NCBI RefSeq assembly: GCF_016863335.1
Contig: NZ_BOOR01000022.1
Coordinates: 1-42,969 of the forward strand
DNA: 42,969 nt
Direction: 5' to 3'
Source: Planotetraspora thailandica
GTDB taxonomy: Bacteria > Actinomycetota > Actinomycetes > Streptosporangiales > Streptosporangiaceae
Part shown: in pieces, positions 1 to 8,230 of the stretch
Numbering within the stretch: the stretch's first letter is position 1
Layout of the letters: each line of letters starts with the position of its first letter
The notes under the pieces: model-generated
What the model was told of the DNA's origin: nothing
Seen by the model: the letters and a program-made list of their open reading frames with translations, nothing else
The model's database searches: none
Program-made: the position numbers and the translations under genes

Positions 1-118
1 TGCTGATCGCGGTGATGGCAGCCTGAGCCGGCTTGTCGTCGGCCTGGGCTGGCGCGGCGAACATACCCGCGATGCCGACGGTAAACGCGATCGCGGCTAC
101 CTTAGCCATTCGATTCAT
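1..118 (-). CDS. Small secreted protein, N-terminal part (runs off the window)
   Basis: Reading from an ATG at 118 gives a signal peptide (MNRMAKVAAIAFTVGIAG, then an AAPAQA-type cleavage site near residue 27) followed by a short mature region that leaves the window after about 39 residues. A GGGGGAA ribosome-binding site lies just before the ATG. The signal peptide is clearly paralogous to the complete protein encoded at 895-1188 (MNRLAKAAAA...AAPAQA), and both genes sit behind the same type of long leader. The product is probably exported. I recognise no function, and the 3' end is outside the window. Confidence 0.75.
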   Translation of the reverse strand, partial: MNRMAKVAAIAFTVGIAGMFAAPAQADDKPAQAAITAIS

Positions 119-412
119 AATTCCCCCGGTTCCTTTTCCTTTTCACGAGAGCTGGGAATGGTGAACCCAAATGATTCCCGTGTGTCGGCGACCGTGCCGA
201 CAAGGACGAGCACATTTCTATCACCTCAATGACACGGAGGAATGTCCGCTTCTTCGGGTCTGCGACCAAGGCTGGGACCGGGAAAATCCGGATATAGGCG
301 GCAACATGCCATACCGCGGTCAGGCCACACCGAGCCTGGGAGAAAAGCACGGCAAACATGCCGCCCAGGCAGGGCGATTAGTTTTTCGGTCGCTTTTAGA
401 GACGCGCGCGAG
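119..412 (-). promoter_or_regulatory. Conserved ~290 bp leader/promoter, copy 1
   Basis: This noncoding stretch upstream of the gene ending at 118 is collinear with 1189-1478 upstream of its paralogue. Shared blocks, in minus-strand order, are TAAAAGCGACC, a GGCATGTTT block, GGTGTGGCCTGA, CGCCTATATCC (a possible -10 region), GATCCGAAGAAG or its variant, GGTGATAGAAA followed by GTGCTCGTC, and TCGTG-type sequence before the ribosome-binding site. Both copies carry short open frames, but small insertions and deletions shift the frame between copies, so a regulatory leader or long 5' UTR is more likely than coding sequence. Confidence 0.55.
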
Positions 413-894
413 TCAGGCCCTGAGCCATATGAGGGACGTTTAGAAAGGAACTCAAAGGGCAAGCGGTGTGCGAAGGCCGGCCGCAGATCCGACAGTCAGA
501 TGGCGTCCGGGTTGTGCTGCTCGCAGAACGGCGGCCCGCCACGGGCCTGGATGGAAGTGAAAGGGCGAACACGCGCTTCCCGCCGACGTCGACGCACACC
601 TTGCCTGGCCGAGCAACTGATCGATCTGCCCTGGCCGACGGCCCGTCTCCGGTCCAGATCGCCCGCCATCCCTGCGTGCGTGACCTGATCTCGTAGCCCT
701 GCAGGCGCCAACCCATGACATAGAGAACCGGCCGGCGTCCCCCTGGACGCCGGCCGGTTTCGTGTTGTGCCCTGCAGTCGATCAGTACTCTGCGCTAGGA
801 GCCGAAGCACAAGCCACCGAAAGAGCGGCCCGCGGTAGCCGCCGGGATGGTGTTCGTAGCTGCGTCGGCCTCCGAGTCAACAGTCGCGGTCAGC
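413..894. other. Gene-free stretch, apart from a terminator hairpin
   Basis: About 480 bases with several overlapping open frames on both strands but no recognisable protein, signal peptide or well-placed ribosome-binding site. The minus-strand frames around 500-720 end in peptides that look faintly gene-like (one ends CEQHNPDAI), so a decayed gene is possible. The only clear structure is the perfect hairpin at 726-759. Confidence 0.4.
726..759. terminator. Perfect 15-bp hairpin, terminator-like
   Basis: AACCGGCCGGCGTCC and its exact complement are separated by the 4-base loop CCCT, and the hairpin is followed by TCGTGTTGTG. Actinobacterial intrinsic terminators often lack a T run, so this can act on either strand. 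It lies downstream (minus-strand direction) of the gene at 895-1188. Confidence 0.7.
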
Positions 895-1188
895 CTAGTC
901 GTCGCAAGGCTCGTGGCGCTTGTCGTCCTTGCGCTTCTCGACCTCGGCCTCGTTCTTGATCTTGTTCTCGGCCTCGGCCTCGGACTTGTTATTGATCTTG
1001 TTGGTGTTCGTGGCGCTGGCGCTGGCGCTGGAGTTGTTGTTGTTCGTGTTCTTGCTGGTGTTCGTGATCCAGTTGGCCGCCTTCGCCTTCCCGTCCTCGT
1101 GGTCGTGCGCCTGGGCCGGCGCGGCGAACAAACACGCGATACCAGCGGTGAGCGTGACGGCCGCAGCTGCCTTAGCCAGTCGATTCAT
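895..1188 (-). CDS. Small secreted Asn/Ser- and Lys/Glu-rich protein
   Basis: A 97-residue protein starting at ATG 1188 behind GGGGGG. Residues 1-27 form a signal peptide (MNRLAKAAAAVTLTAGIACL...AAPAQA). The mature part has low complexity: HDHEDGK, then an Asn/Ser/Thr-rich segment (NTNNNNSSASASATNTNK), then alternating acidic/basic residues (SEAEAENKIKNEAEVEKRK), ending HEPCDD with a single Cys. No family is recognised. It is likely exported and disordered or helical on the cell surface. It is the paralogue of the gene at 1-118 and shares its upstream leader, which points to a tandem duplication under common control. Confidence 0.8.
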   Translation of the reverse strand: MNRLAKAAAAVTLTAGIACLFAAPAQAHDHEDGKAKAANWITNTSKNTNNNNSSASASATNTNKINNKSEAEAENKIKNEAEVEKRKDDKRHEPCDD

Positions 1189-1478
1189 GGTTCCCCCCGA
1201 TTTCTAGTCATTTCCACGAGAGTTGGGAATGATTAACCCAAAAACCCCCGCGCGTCTCGTACCATGCCGACAGAGACGAGCACTTTTCTATCACCGCGAC
1301 TGAATTCCGACAAGTCCCCTTCTTCGGATCTGCGGCCAAGGCGGAGCTGTGCAAATACGGATATAGGCGACAAATGGACACCTCGAAGTCAGGCCACACC
1401 CGGTCCCAAAGAAAGGCACAGTAAACATGCCATCTAGACTGGCGGGCATTTTTTCCGGTCGCTTTTAAAAACGCGCCT
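1189..1478 (-). promoter_or_regulatory. Conserved ~290 bp leader/promoter, copy 2
   Basis: Second copy of the leader described at 119-412, directly upstream of the 97-residue secreted protein. The blocks are in the same order: TTTTAAAAGCGACCGG, GGCATGTTTACTGTGCC, GGGTGTGGCCTGACTTCG, CGCCTATATCCG, GATCCGAAGAAGGGGACTT, GGTGATAGAAAAGTGCTCG and CCAACTCTCGTGGAAATGA. The flanking DNA beyond about 1480 is unrelated to copy 1, which marks the outer edge of the duplicated unit. Confidence 0.55.
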
Positions 1479-1616
1479 AAGCACCCAAGCCACGTACGAC
1501 GTCGCCTCGTCCGTGGCATTGGCGATCTTGCGGTCTGCTTCGGCGGTGCTGTGCAAGGTTGTGGTGCTGCCGTACTTGTTAGCCGCCAGAGGTGGTCTCG
1601 CTCGAGAGCCAATTAC

Positions 1617-1800
<184 letters not shown>

Positions 1801-1852
1801 CCGGCATGCTTGTGCCTGCGCTGGTCCACACGGCTCTGTATGGGGCGCCGTG

Positions 1853-3133
1853 TCACGCCGTCGATTCTGTGGCCGTACCGGAAGTTGCAACGTCAGTGCG
1901 AGGTTCGGGTGCTGATGGCGTCCCGCCGGCTGAGGCCGCAGCCCGTTGCTCGGCTCGTTCTACGAGGGTCCTGGCCAGCGGGAGCAGTCCGACTTTCGGG
2001 TCGATGCGGCCGGCGGAGTTGACCACGCGGCGGGCTTGGGCCAGGTCTCCGAGCTGCAGTTCGGCGATCGCCCTAGCCGCGAGTGCCTGCACCTGCACGC
2101 GGGAGTCCACCGTGGTCGTGTTGAGGCGGATCAACAGGTCCCTCGCTTCGGCCGGCCGCTTCGACAACACCCGGGCGAGCGCCAGACTCATCCGGGCCTC
2201 GGCTCTCTCGGGGTCGCGGGCATAGCCGAGCTCGGCCACCTCGACGATCGGCTTGACCCGCGCCTGGTCGAAGTCCCACTGGCGGAACCGGATGGTGTCG
2301 TTCATGAGCTCGATGGCCCGTGTTTCTGCGATCGCGCTGGCGATGAGGCTCGCAAGATTCGGGTCGGTCGACGGATTCCGGGCCACGACAAGCAGGCGGT
2401 CCGCGTCGACGGCCAGCTGCCGCGCGCGGATGCTTTGAGCCAGCAGCGCTCCCGAAGCCAGGATCGCGTCAGGGCCGCCCGCGTCGACACGGGCCCGCAG
2501 TTCGTCAAGATCTGTAGGAGTGCTGACACCGTCCGTGAGCCGGATTCGCCTTGTCACTTGCGCCCTGCTGCGGCCAGGACGGAAGATCCACGCGAAGATC
2601 CACCCCCCGTCGCTGGGTTGCCCATCTCGCACCCGGAACGGAATCAGGTTGGCCAGTCCGAGCATGGCACCGGGGGCGATCGCGGCGACAAGGTAGCTGT
2701 GTGCCAGCGCCGGATCATCGCTCAGGAGGCGCTCGGCATGGCCGTGGAAGACCAGGTACGTGGCTGCCGCCAAGGCAAGGTTGCTTGCGGGTCCGGCGAA
2801 GGAAAACGCGATCCAGCGTGCCGGCACCGCACGGCCGTCGGGTGGCGTCACCACCCTCACTTGGTCGACACGGCCGAACAGACCGAGCCGCACCTTGACA
2901 CCGGCGATGCGAACACCGCTCCGGTTCCGGCCGGCCCGGATCGACACCTCGATGACTCGGAAACGAACCAACAACGCCGCACAAAGGTGGCCGAGTTCGT
3001 GTACGTACACGTGGATGAATACGCCGGCCAGTAAGCAGCACAGGACGGCGAAGAGCGTCGACGGATGCGGGCCGACCGGGTAGCTGACTACGAGCATGAT
3101 CGCCACAGTGAATAAACTGGACAAAATGCGCAC
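1853..3133 (-). CDS. M50 (site-2-protease-like) membrane metalloprotease with helical C-terminal domain
   Basis: A 426-residue protein from GTG 3133. Residues 1-40 hold two hydrophobic segments. HELGH (45-49) is the zinc-binding HExxH motif of M50 peptidases, and the second metal-ligand region appears as GLANLIPF...PSDGG (about 160-177), a form of the N-x-x-P-x-x-DG motif. Further membrane segments lie at about 105-130 and 145-165. The C-terminal half (about 200-410) is soluble, alpha-helical and TPR-like (repeated A-rich helices, e.g. [20 protein letters not shown]). M50 proteases cut substrates inside or near the membrane. The substrate here is unknown. A TAAGAT -10-like element lies only about 7 bases before the GTG, which suggests a leaderless mRNA. 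Confidence 0.8.
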   Translation of the reverse strand: MRILSSLFTVAIMLVVSYPVGPHPSTLFAVLCCLLAGVFIHVYVHELGHLCAALLVRFRVIEVSIRAGRNRSGVRIAGVKVRLGLFGRVDQVRVVTPPDGRAVPARWIAFSFAGPASNLALAAATYLVFHGHAERLLSDDPALAHSYLVAAIAPGAMLGLANLIPFRVRDGQPSDGGWIFAWIFRPGRSRAQVTRRIRLTDGVSTPTDLDELRARVDAGGPDAILASGALLAQSIRARQLAVDADRLLVVARNPSTDPNLASLIASAIAETRAIELMNDTIRFRQWDFDQARVKPIVEVAELGYARDPERAEARMSLALARVLSKRPAEARDLLIRLNTTTVDSRVQVQALAARAIAELQLGDLAQARRVVNSAGRIDPKVGLLPLARTLVERAEQRAAASAGGTPSAPEPRTDVATSGTATESTA

Positions 3134-3546
3134 CGGTGGATCTTATGGTGCAAATGTTGCGGCATCCCGGGGTGCAATCGCATATTGGCCGAGTGTTCAC
3201 ATGATCGGATGATGCGCAGGGACGCGACACGGGCCGAGGTGTCGGCACCCCCTCGCCCTCGGCGACATGATTTAAATGGCCGCGCGGGCGACAGCTGCGA
3301 CCTCTGATCTTCGACTTCCGCGTGTCGACTCGGCTCGCGGTGCCTTTGGCTCATGTGGCCGTGGGGGTAGGGGTCACGCACCGGTGGCACGGCTCCGGGC
3401 GTGCGGCGCACGCCGGGCATGCGGCCTGGGGGCCGGTCCCAGCGGCGCGCAGGATTCCGGGCCGTCGCCGTCGCCACAGCTGCAGCGAGCGGCCGAGCTC
3501 CGAGCGTCCCGGAGCCGAGCGGAGGACCCACAGGGCCGCGTGACCG
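3134..3546. other. Intergenic, no gene seen
   Basis: About 410 bases upstream of the M50 gene and downstream of the SDR gene. Open frames exist on both strands but their products are Arg/Pro/Ala-rich shadow sequences without family resemblance. The first ~100 bases are lower in GC (ATCTTATGGTGCAAATGTTG) and probably hold the M50 promoter. Confidence 0.4.
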
Positions 3547-4299
3547 TCAGATCTGGACGGCGCCGCCGTCCACGAAGAGTTCTGTACCGGTGACGAAACG
3601 GCTCTGGTCGGAAGCGAGGAAGAGGACCGCGTCCGCGACGTCCTCCGGCTGGCCGATCCGGCCGAGCGGGATCCGGGAGACCAGGTATTCCTTCATTTGT
3701 CTGCCCTGCTTGGTGCTGACGTCGATGTTTTCGTTGAGTCCGGGCGTGTCGATAGTCCCCGGGCTGATGGCGTTGACCCGGATGCCCCGGCCTTTTAGCT
3801 CGTTGGCCCAGGTGCGGGCGAAGGACCGCGCCGCCGCCTTCGTGGCCGAATAGATGCCGAAGCCCTCGGGGCCCTCGACCGTCCAGATTGAGGCCGAGAG
3901 GATGATCGAGGCGTGGTTGTTCAGCAGCGGCAGCGCCTTCTGGACGGTGAAGACAGTGCCCTTCACGTTCACGCCGAGGAGGAGGTCGAGGTGTTCCTCC
4001 GTTATCTGCTCGAGCGTCGCAATCGCTGCCAATGCGGCGTTCGCGTACAGCACGTCAACCCGGCGGCCGTCCGCGGTGATCCGCTCGTAGAGGCGGTCCA
4101 GGTCGGCCGGTACGGCGACGTCGCCACGGACACCGGTCGCCTGCCGTCCGATTGAGGCGGCGGCGGCGTCGAGCATCTCTTGTCGCCGGCCTGTGAGGTA
4201 GACGTGGGCCCCCTCCTCGGCGAAGCGGCGCGCGCTGGCTAGACCGATCCCCGTCGAGCCGCCGGTTACCACGGCGGTCTTGCCGTCGAGCTGTCCCAT
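3547..4299 (-). CDS. SDR-family NAD(P)-dependent oxidoreductase
   Basis: A 250-residue classical short-chain dehydrogenase. It has the TGGSTGIG nucleotide-binding motif (about 12-19), a YANAA variant of the NAG motif, the catalytic Ser in SASIW, YSATK for the Tyr/Lys pair, and a C-terminus [15 protein letters not shown] typical of the family. The start at ATG 4299 is favoured by GGGAGG just upstream and by the family's usual length. The reading frame stays open upstream and includes a second, truncated SDR N-terminus (4300-4389), so a longer fused product starting at 4389 is possible. Substrate unknown. Confidence 0.88.
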   Translation of the reverse strand: MGQLDGKTAVVTGGSTGIGLASARRFAEEGAHVYLTGRRQEMLDAAAASIGRQATGVRGDVAVPADLDRLYERITADGRRVDVLYANAALAAIATLEQITEEHLDLLLGVNVKGTVFTVQKALPLLNNHASIILSASIWTVEGPEGFGIYSATKAAARSFARTWANELKGRGIRVNAISPGTIDTPGLNENIDVSTKQGRQMKEYLVSRIPLGRIGQPEDVADAVLFLASDQSRFVTGTELFVDGGAVQI

Positions 4300-4389
4300 C
4301 AAAGCCTCCCGAGGGTGTGCAGCCGACACGCGGGTGGCCAGGCCGATGCCGGACGTTCCCCCGACAAGGCACTCGGTCTTCTCGCTCAT
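4300..4389 (-). pseudogene. N-terminal remnant of a second SDR, in frame with the next gene
   Basis: ATG 4389 has a good ribosome-binding site (GGAGGG) and starts [20 protein letters not shown], the first beta-strand and glycine-rich loop of an SDR. After about 30 residues it runs in frame, without a stop, into the complete SDR beginning at 4299. This looks like the residue of a tandem SDR pair that lost everything between the two N-termini. If translated from 4389, the protein would carry two successive GxxxGIG loops. Confidence 0.65.
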
Positions 4390-4465
4390 TGCTGACCCTC
4401 CAATTCGACTGTGACGTCTCGTCTCGAAGCAAGCCAACTTGGGCGTCGACGAGTGAACAACCAGG

Positions 4466-5064
4466 TCAAACCCGCCCGGGCCGCAAACGCAGCGAGAAAA
4501 GCTGGCGATCCTGACCGCGGCATTCGAACTCATCGGAGGGGTCAGCTAGTCCGGTTAGGACCCGCCCGGTCTGCCGCAAATCTTTGCCGACGACTTCCAC
4601 CAGCAACCAGCTCGGAAGTTGCTCCTGAAGAACTTCAAGCACGTCGTCTTCAGCGAGATCCGGCTCATCGAGCCGATACAAGACCCCGAAAATCGTCTCG
4701 TAGGCGACGAACCGGGCGAGGGTGCCGACTTCTCCAGGTGTAACACCCAGCTCATCGACCATGCGAAGCAGCGCCTTCCGCCCATCCGAGAAGGGGCCGG
4801 CCGAATCGCGTGCGAGTTCCCTCCGCGTGTTCGCGATCCAGGTTTGCACCGCATCCTGTCGAGGATCAATGTGCTCAGACCACAAACCTCGCAAGAGCCT
4901 GAACCTCGCCTGGTGTGCTACGTCATCCCTGACTTCCGCACCAGCCCACTCCTCAGGGTCCTGTGCCCCAATGCCTCAAACCGGTCGCGAAGAACCATCG
5001 CCTTGTCTCGCACATCACCGTCGAGGGAGGCGAGCCACTCAGACCATGCGGGCTGTCCATCCAC
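4466..5064 (-). pseudogene. Hypothetical soluble protein, frameshifted
   Basis: The downstream frame (stop at 4466) encodes RGLWSEHIDPRQDAVQTWIA...DELGVTPGEVGTLARFVAYE...LLVEVVGKDLRQTGRV. The upstream frame from about 5064 encodes DGQPAWSEWLASLDGDVRDK then AMVLRDRFEALG. They join smoothly as FEALGAQDPEEWAGAEVRDD if one base is added near 4966. Together they would make about 200 residues of an acidic helical protein. I do not recognise the family. Translation of the 3' part alone from an internal start near 4894 cannot be excluded. A sequencing or assembly error is an alternative to a true frameshift. Confidence 0.5.
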
Positions 5065-5176
5065 GGTCGCATGGTTCCACGCTGTGGCAGAGGTAATGAC
5101 AATGCCGCCGGCGGGGGCGCTCCGGCTCCGGGATGATCGCTAAGGGCCCGTCGGGAAGCCTCGCGACTCTGCGACC

Positions 5177-5524
5177 TCAGGCCACCCCGGCCCCCTCTGC
5201 GACGGAGGAAGACACCACAGCCGACAGAAGACCGGGGAACCGCTCCTCCATCTCATCCGCGCGCAGCGTGTTCATCTTCGTCGTCCCCACGTAGTACTGC
5301 CGGATCACCCCCGCCTCCCGCAGCACGTTGAAGTGGTGCGTCAAGGTCGAAGCCGAAACCGGCACGTCGAAGGTGCCACAGCCCTTGTCCTCGCCCGCCT
5401 GCGCCAACTGGGACACCAGCATCCGCCGGACCGGTTCCACCAGCGCCTCCAGAACCTGCTGCAGCGCCACCTCCGACAGGTCGGGGTGGTCCACAGTCCG
5501 GGCGGCGGTGCGGGGGCGGGCCAC
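5177..5524 (-). CDS. ArsR-type winged-helix transcriptional regulator
   Basis: A 115-residue protein. Residues 18-90 form an ArsR-type winged helix: EALVEPVRRMLVSQLAQAG, a recognition-helix region SASTLTHHFNVLREAGVIRQ, and a wing with YYVGTTKMNTLR. The stretch GEDKGCGTFDVPVSAS resembles DUF-type ArsR regulators that respond to small molecules rather than metals. No Cys-rich metal site is visible (one Cys only). It stands alone, and its target is not evident from the neighbours. Confidence 0.82.
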   Translation of the reverse strand: MARPRTAARTVDHPDLSEVALQQVLEALVEPVRRMLVSQLAQAGEDKGCGTFDVPVSASTLTHHFNVLREAGVIRQYYVGTTKMNTLRADEMEERFPGLLSAVVSSSVAEGAGVA

Positions 5525-5822
5525 GGTGACTCCTTGAGACGGCTCGATTCGACCAGGTCATAATACGACCGCCATCGAAGCTTCCCCCGGTCACGACAGG
5601 GCTCGGCGAGCGATGTGTACCCCGCCATGCCGGGACCCGCATGGCGTTGGTCGACAGCCCGTGGATCCCACAGGGCATAACAGAAGTTGGCTGGCGAAAG
5701 ATCTTCGTATGCGCCCCGGCATGAGGAGGCTGCGCGTGAGGCCGAGGCGCACTGAAGCCCAAGCTGGCAGGCTTTCTCTGTAATGAAGTAGTCGACGGCG
5801 GCTCGCAGGTGGGAGCGTGTAC

Positions 5823-6083
5823 ATGACCGGACAGCCAGGTCTCGATGAGATCGAGGAGCGTTTCGTCGCAATCCTTGAGGGACGGCTGAGCCGCGACGAA
5901 GCGGACCGGTGGGCCGTACGTTGGATTACCGAGGGTGGTCTCGTCTGGGAAGGCCTGGCGTGGTGGGCGCTGAACCTCCTGTCCGGCGTCGATCTCCCTG
6001 CAGGGCCAACCGGCGAATACCTGCACGATGACGAGCAGGTGCGCACGTGGCTTCAGGAGCTTCGGCAGCGCCGGGCAATGTGA
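5823..6083 (+). CDS. Small acidic hypothetical protein
   Basis: An 86-residue protein from ATG 5823, chosen because GGGAG lies seven bases upstream; a GTG two codons earlier is the alternative. The sequence starts MTGQPGLDEIEERFVAILEG and contains WAVRWITEGGLVWEGLAWWA. It is acidic, Trp-rich and helical, without signal peptide or membrane segment. I recognise no named domain. Similar small acidic proteins are often found among actinobacterial orphan immunity genes, and the next genes (6096-7884) are of the same style. That role is inference only. Confidence 0.6.
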   Translation: MTGQPGLDEIEERFVAILEGRLSRDEADRWAVRWITEGGLVWEGLAWWALNLLSGVDLPAGPTGEYLHDDEQVRTWLQELRQRRAM

Positions 6084-6095
6084 CATCCACGGAGA

Positions 6096-6254
6096 TCAGC
6101 CCGCGCCATGGACGTGTTCAGGGGAGTCGACTTGAGCTCCGCTGTCCAGGACCAGCGTCAACTGATAACTGACCCGGATTTGGATCACCTGCATGCCTCG
6201 ATAGGGCAGGAGCCAGCGATCATCCAGCTCGACCAGTTCCCGGGCTTCGTTCAT
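6096..6254 (-). CDS. Truncated DUF6188-like small protein
   Basis: A 52-residue frame from ATG 6254 to TGA 6096. Residues 13-40 (DRWLLPYRGMQVIQIRVSYQ then LTLVLDSGAQ) resemble the first beta-hairpin unit of DUF6188-type actinobacterial proteins, which are normally over 100 residues. The frame ends soon after, at SPEHVHGAG, so this is either a C-terminally truncated remnant or a very short family member. It lies between the convergent genes at 5823 and 6379. The family assignment is from pattern memory. Confidence 0.4.
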   Translation of the reverse strand: MNEARELVELDDRWLLPYRGMQVIQIRVSYQLTLVLDSGAQVDSPEHVHGAG

Positions 6255-6378
6255 CAGCAAACCTTGTCAGCGGCCCCGGGCGCCTGCACAGCACTGATAC
6301 GCCTCCGCCTGCCACGATCGCCTCGTCTGCCGAAGATTCCCATCACGGTAGCGGCGGCTGGCCCGGCTGCGGACGCGA

Positions 6379-7008
6379 TCATTCAGCGGAGATCCTTAAT
6401 GCAGAGCGGACATCGAAGCATTCGTCGAGCCGCTCCAGCAGAGCGGACGCGTGCTCGGGAACAACCTGCAAGGCCCATGCTTCCGCGACATGCATGAAAC
6501 CAAGCAGGTCACGTTGGGCGACGCGGAGCAAGCCCGGGAATGAGCTTGCCGGAATATCGATGAAGAGATCTTGCGTCAGCTGCTCCGGCTTGTCGTCCGG
6601 CCAGACGCGGAACCTGTCGCTCAGGATCTCCACCCACGGCGACGGGGAGTGGCCGAGAAACGGCTGATCCCCTTGGACTAGCGAACCCCATTCCCGCCAG
6701 TCCTCAAGCCCCGAGCAACACGATGGGCTGATCGTGAGATCGGTCGTGCTGTCATGCACCTGTAGCCCTCCAGGGGCAATGAGCCCGTCCATGCTCTGAA
6801 GCTCTTCGGCGAGGTCAGCAGGGGAAGCCCCTTCGCTCCACTCTTCTGACGGCCTGAGGTTGTAGACCGCCAGCACGTGCAGGAGCGCCCCAACTTCGTC
6901 TGTAGCCAGGCGATCGGAAAGAGGGACATGACCAACAAGGTCTGCTGCAGGCCACAGGCTTGAGGTCTCGAGTGGAGAGACTTCGATGACCGGCCTCAGC
7001 GTGACCAT
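6379..7008 (-). CDS. Hypothetical acidic protein, immunity-like
   Basis: A 209-residue cytosolic protein from ATG 7008. It is acidic and has mixed alpha/beta character (DLVGHVPLSDRLATDEVGAL, LGHSPSPWVEILSDRFRVWP, DLFIDIPASSFPGLLRVAQR). There is no signal peptide and no membrane segment. I do not recognise a named family. The composition and Trp/Pro-rich beta stretches resemble SUKH/Imm-type immunity proteins of actinobacterial polymorphic toxins, but no toxin gene is in the window. Confidence 0.6.
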   Translation of the reverse strand: MVTLRPVIEVSPLETSSLWPAADLVGHVPLSDRLATDEVGALLHVLAVYNLRPSEEWSEGASPADLAEELQSMDGLIAPGGLQVHDSTTDLTISPSCCSGLEDWREWGSLVQGDQPFLGHSPSPWVEILSDRFRVWPDDKPEQLTQDLFIDIPASSFPGLLRVAQRDLLGFMHVAEAWALQVVPEHASALLERLDECFDVRSALRISAE

Positions 7009-7101
7009 ACGACGATCATGGCAAAGCGGATCCTCGTCCTCAAACGCGAAGATCGGAGGTTCGAGCCCAGTACCCCCTTTGATCTTGTTTTTGCCGGCTG
7101 A

Positions 7102-7884
7102 GTGGCTATCGGGAGAAGTAGCCCGTTTTCAATGCTCGGGAGGGGCTGCTTGGATCGGCACGTGACGGATTGGTCGATGCTCAGCGACGCCTGCGGTTCG
7201 GCAGAGCATGTTCCGGCGCTCCTCGACCGGTTCGGGGACGATCCGAGTGGCGTCTGGTCGGAACTGATGGATCATCTGTGTCCGCAGCTGGACCAGGCCT
7301 TCTCGGCGAGCTATGCCGCTTTGCCCCGGCTGGCCGAGCTTGCGTCGGGCTGCGCCCCGGATGATCGCGTGTGGGTACTTCAGGCGGCCGGAGCGATCAT
7401 GGCCTGCGCCCACACCGGCGACGACGTGTTCAAGGTGTACGCAGATTCAATTGCCGACCTTCATCGGCTCACTGATCAGTGCCTGGGTGAGATCAGGGAC
7501 AGGTATGTCTATCTGCTGCAATCCCTGCTGTCGTTCGAGGGCGTCGAGGTTTGGGATCGGTGCCTTGAAGGTCTGCTGACAGGCGAGTACGAGGTCGCCT
7601 GCCCATCCTGCGGCGTCAATGTGTTCATCGTGATCGGCGAAGGCGGCTGCTTCTCCGCCAGTGATGACTACGCGTCGCGGCAGGTGGAGAGGGTGGCTCT
7701 CCTTCCGGTAGGAACGGGAGAGCTGGATGGTCTGGGCGAACGCCTGCAGGAACGAACTCGCGCTGACGGGCAGATGGCCCTGGCCGGCGGCTTGCCGTAT
7801 CTGTTCGGCCGGGCCGTCTGCCCGGACTGTCGTACTCACTTCTCGGTGGCGGACCAGCTGGCGAGGAACTGGATGCCGATGTGA
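7102..7884 (+). CDS. Hypothetical protein with HEAT-like N-terminus and zinc-ribbon Cys pairs
   Basis: About 250-260 residues. The conserved part begins at DWSMLSDACGSAEHVPALLD, a helical HEAT/Armadillo-like pattern common in actinobacterial hypothetical proteins. Later, CPSCGVNVFIVIGEGG (about residue 172) and CPDCRTHF (about residue 240) form two Cys pairs that could bind one zinc as a split ribbon. The start is uncertain: GTG 7102 is the longest, ATG 7132 gives 250 residues, and GGGAGGGG at 7138-7145 would fit a TTG at 7150. Function unknown. It belongs to a run of immunity-like hypotheticals. Confidence 0.65.
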   Translation: MAIGRSSPFSMLGRGCLDRHVTDWSMLSDACGSAEHVPALLDRFGDDPSGVWSELMDHLCPQLDQAFSASYAALPRLAELASGCAPDDRVWVLQAAGAIMACAHTGDDVFKVYADSIADLHRLTDQCLGEIRDRYVYLLQSLLSFEGVEVWDRCLEGLLTGEYEVACPSCGVNVFIVIGEGGCFSASDDYASRQVERVALLPVGTGELDGLGERLQERTRADGQMALAGGLPYLFGRAVCPDCRTHFSVADQLARNWMPM

Positions 7885-8230
7885 CGTGAGGGCCATCGGT
7901 CAGAACTGACGAAACCGGTAAGACGCCTCCCTGATCTCCCCAGCCAATGACCGGGTGACTATCGAGAGAAGAGGTCGTCCATCGTCTCGGCACCCCGCGT
8001 GAGCACTACCAGTCCGTCGGCTCCCGCGGCCCCAACCACCCAACTCTGGCTCCAGGACGGTCTCGGATTCCTTACTGCCATCGCGCAGCCGGTCCGCGCG
8101 ACGCGTTCTATGTACGCATGACGCACCGGGCTGCGCCTGAACGGCAACTCCGTCCAGGCGCGGTTCAACGGGACCCTGGCCGACGCCGCCGCGCGGGCGC
8201 CTCCGGAGCCACCGGAGGCGCCCGCACTGG
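7885..8230. other. Intergenic, no gene seen
   Basis: About 345 bases between the zinc-ribbon-type gene and the truncated minus-strand gene. Open frames exist but the products are low-complexity shadows. CCTCCGGAGCCACCGGAGG at about 8199-8217 is an imperfect hairpin that could terminate the minus-strand gene ending at 8231. Confidence 0.35.

Noticed and set aside
102-462. Minus-strand open frames in leader copy 1 as genes
   Set aside because: The matching frames in leader copy 2 are interrupted by indels that change frame, and no family or signal sequence is seen; conservation is better explained as noncoding.
1946-3034. Long plus-strand open frame antisense to the M50 gene
   Set aside because: Composition is His/Arg/Gln-rich shadow sequence, while the minus strand encodes a clear metalloprotease.
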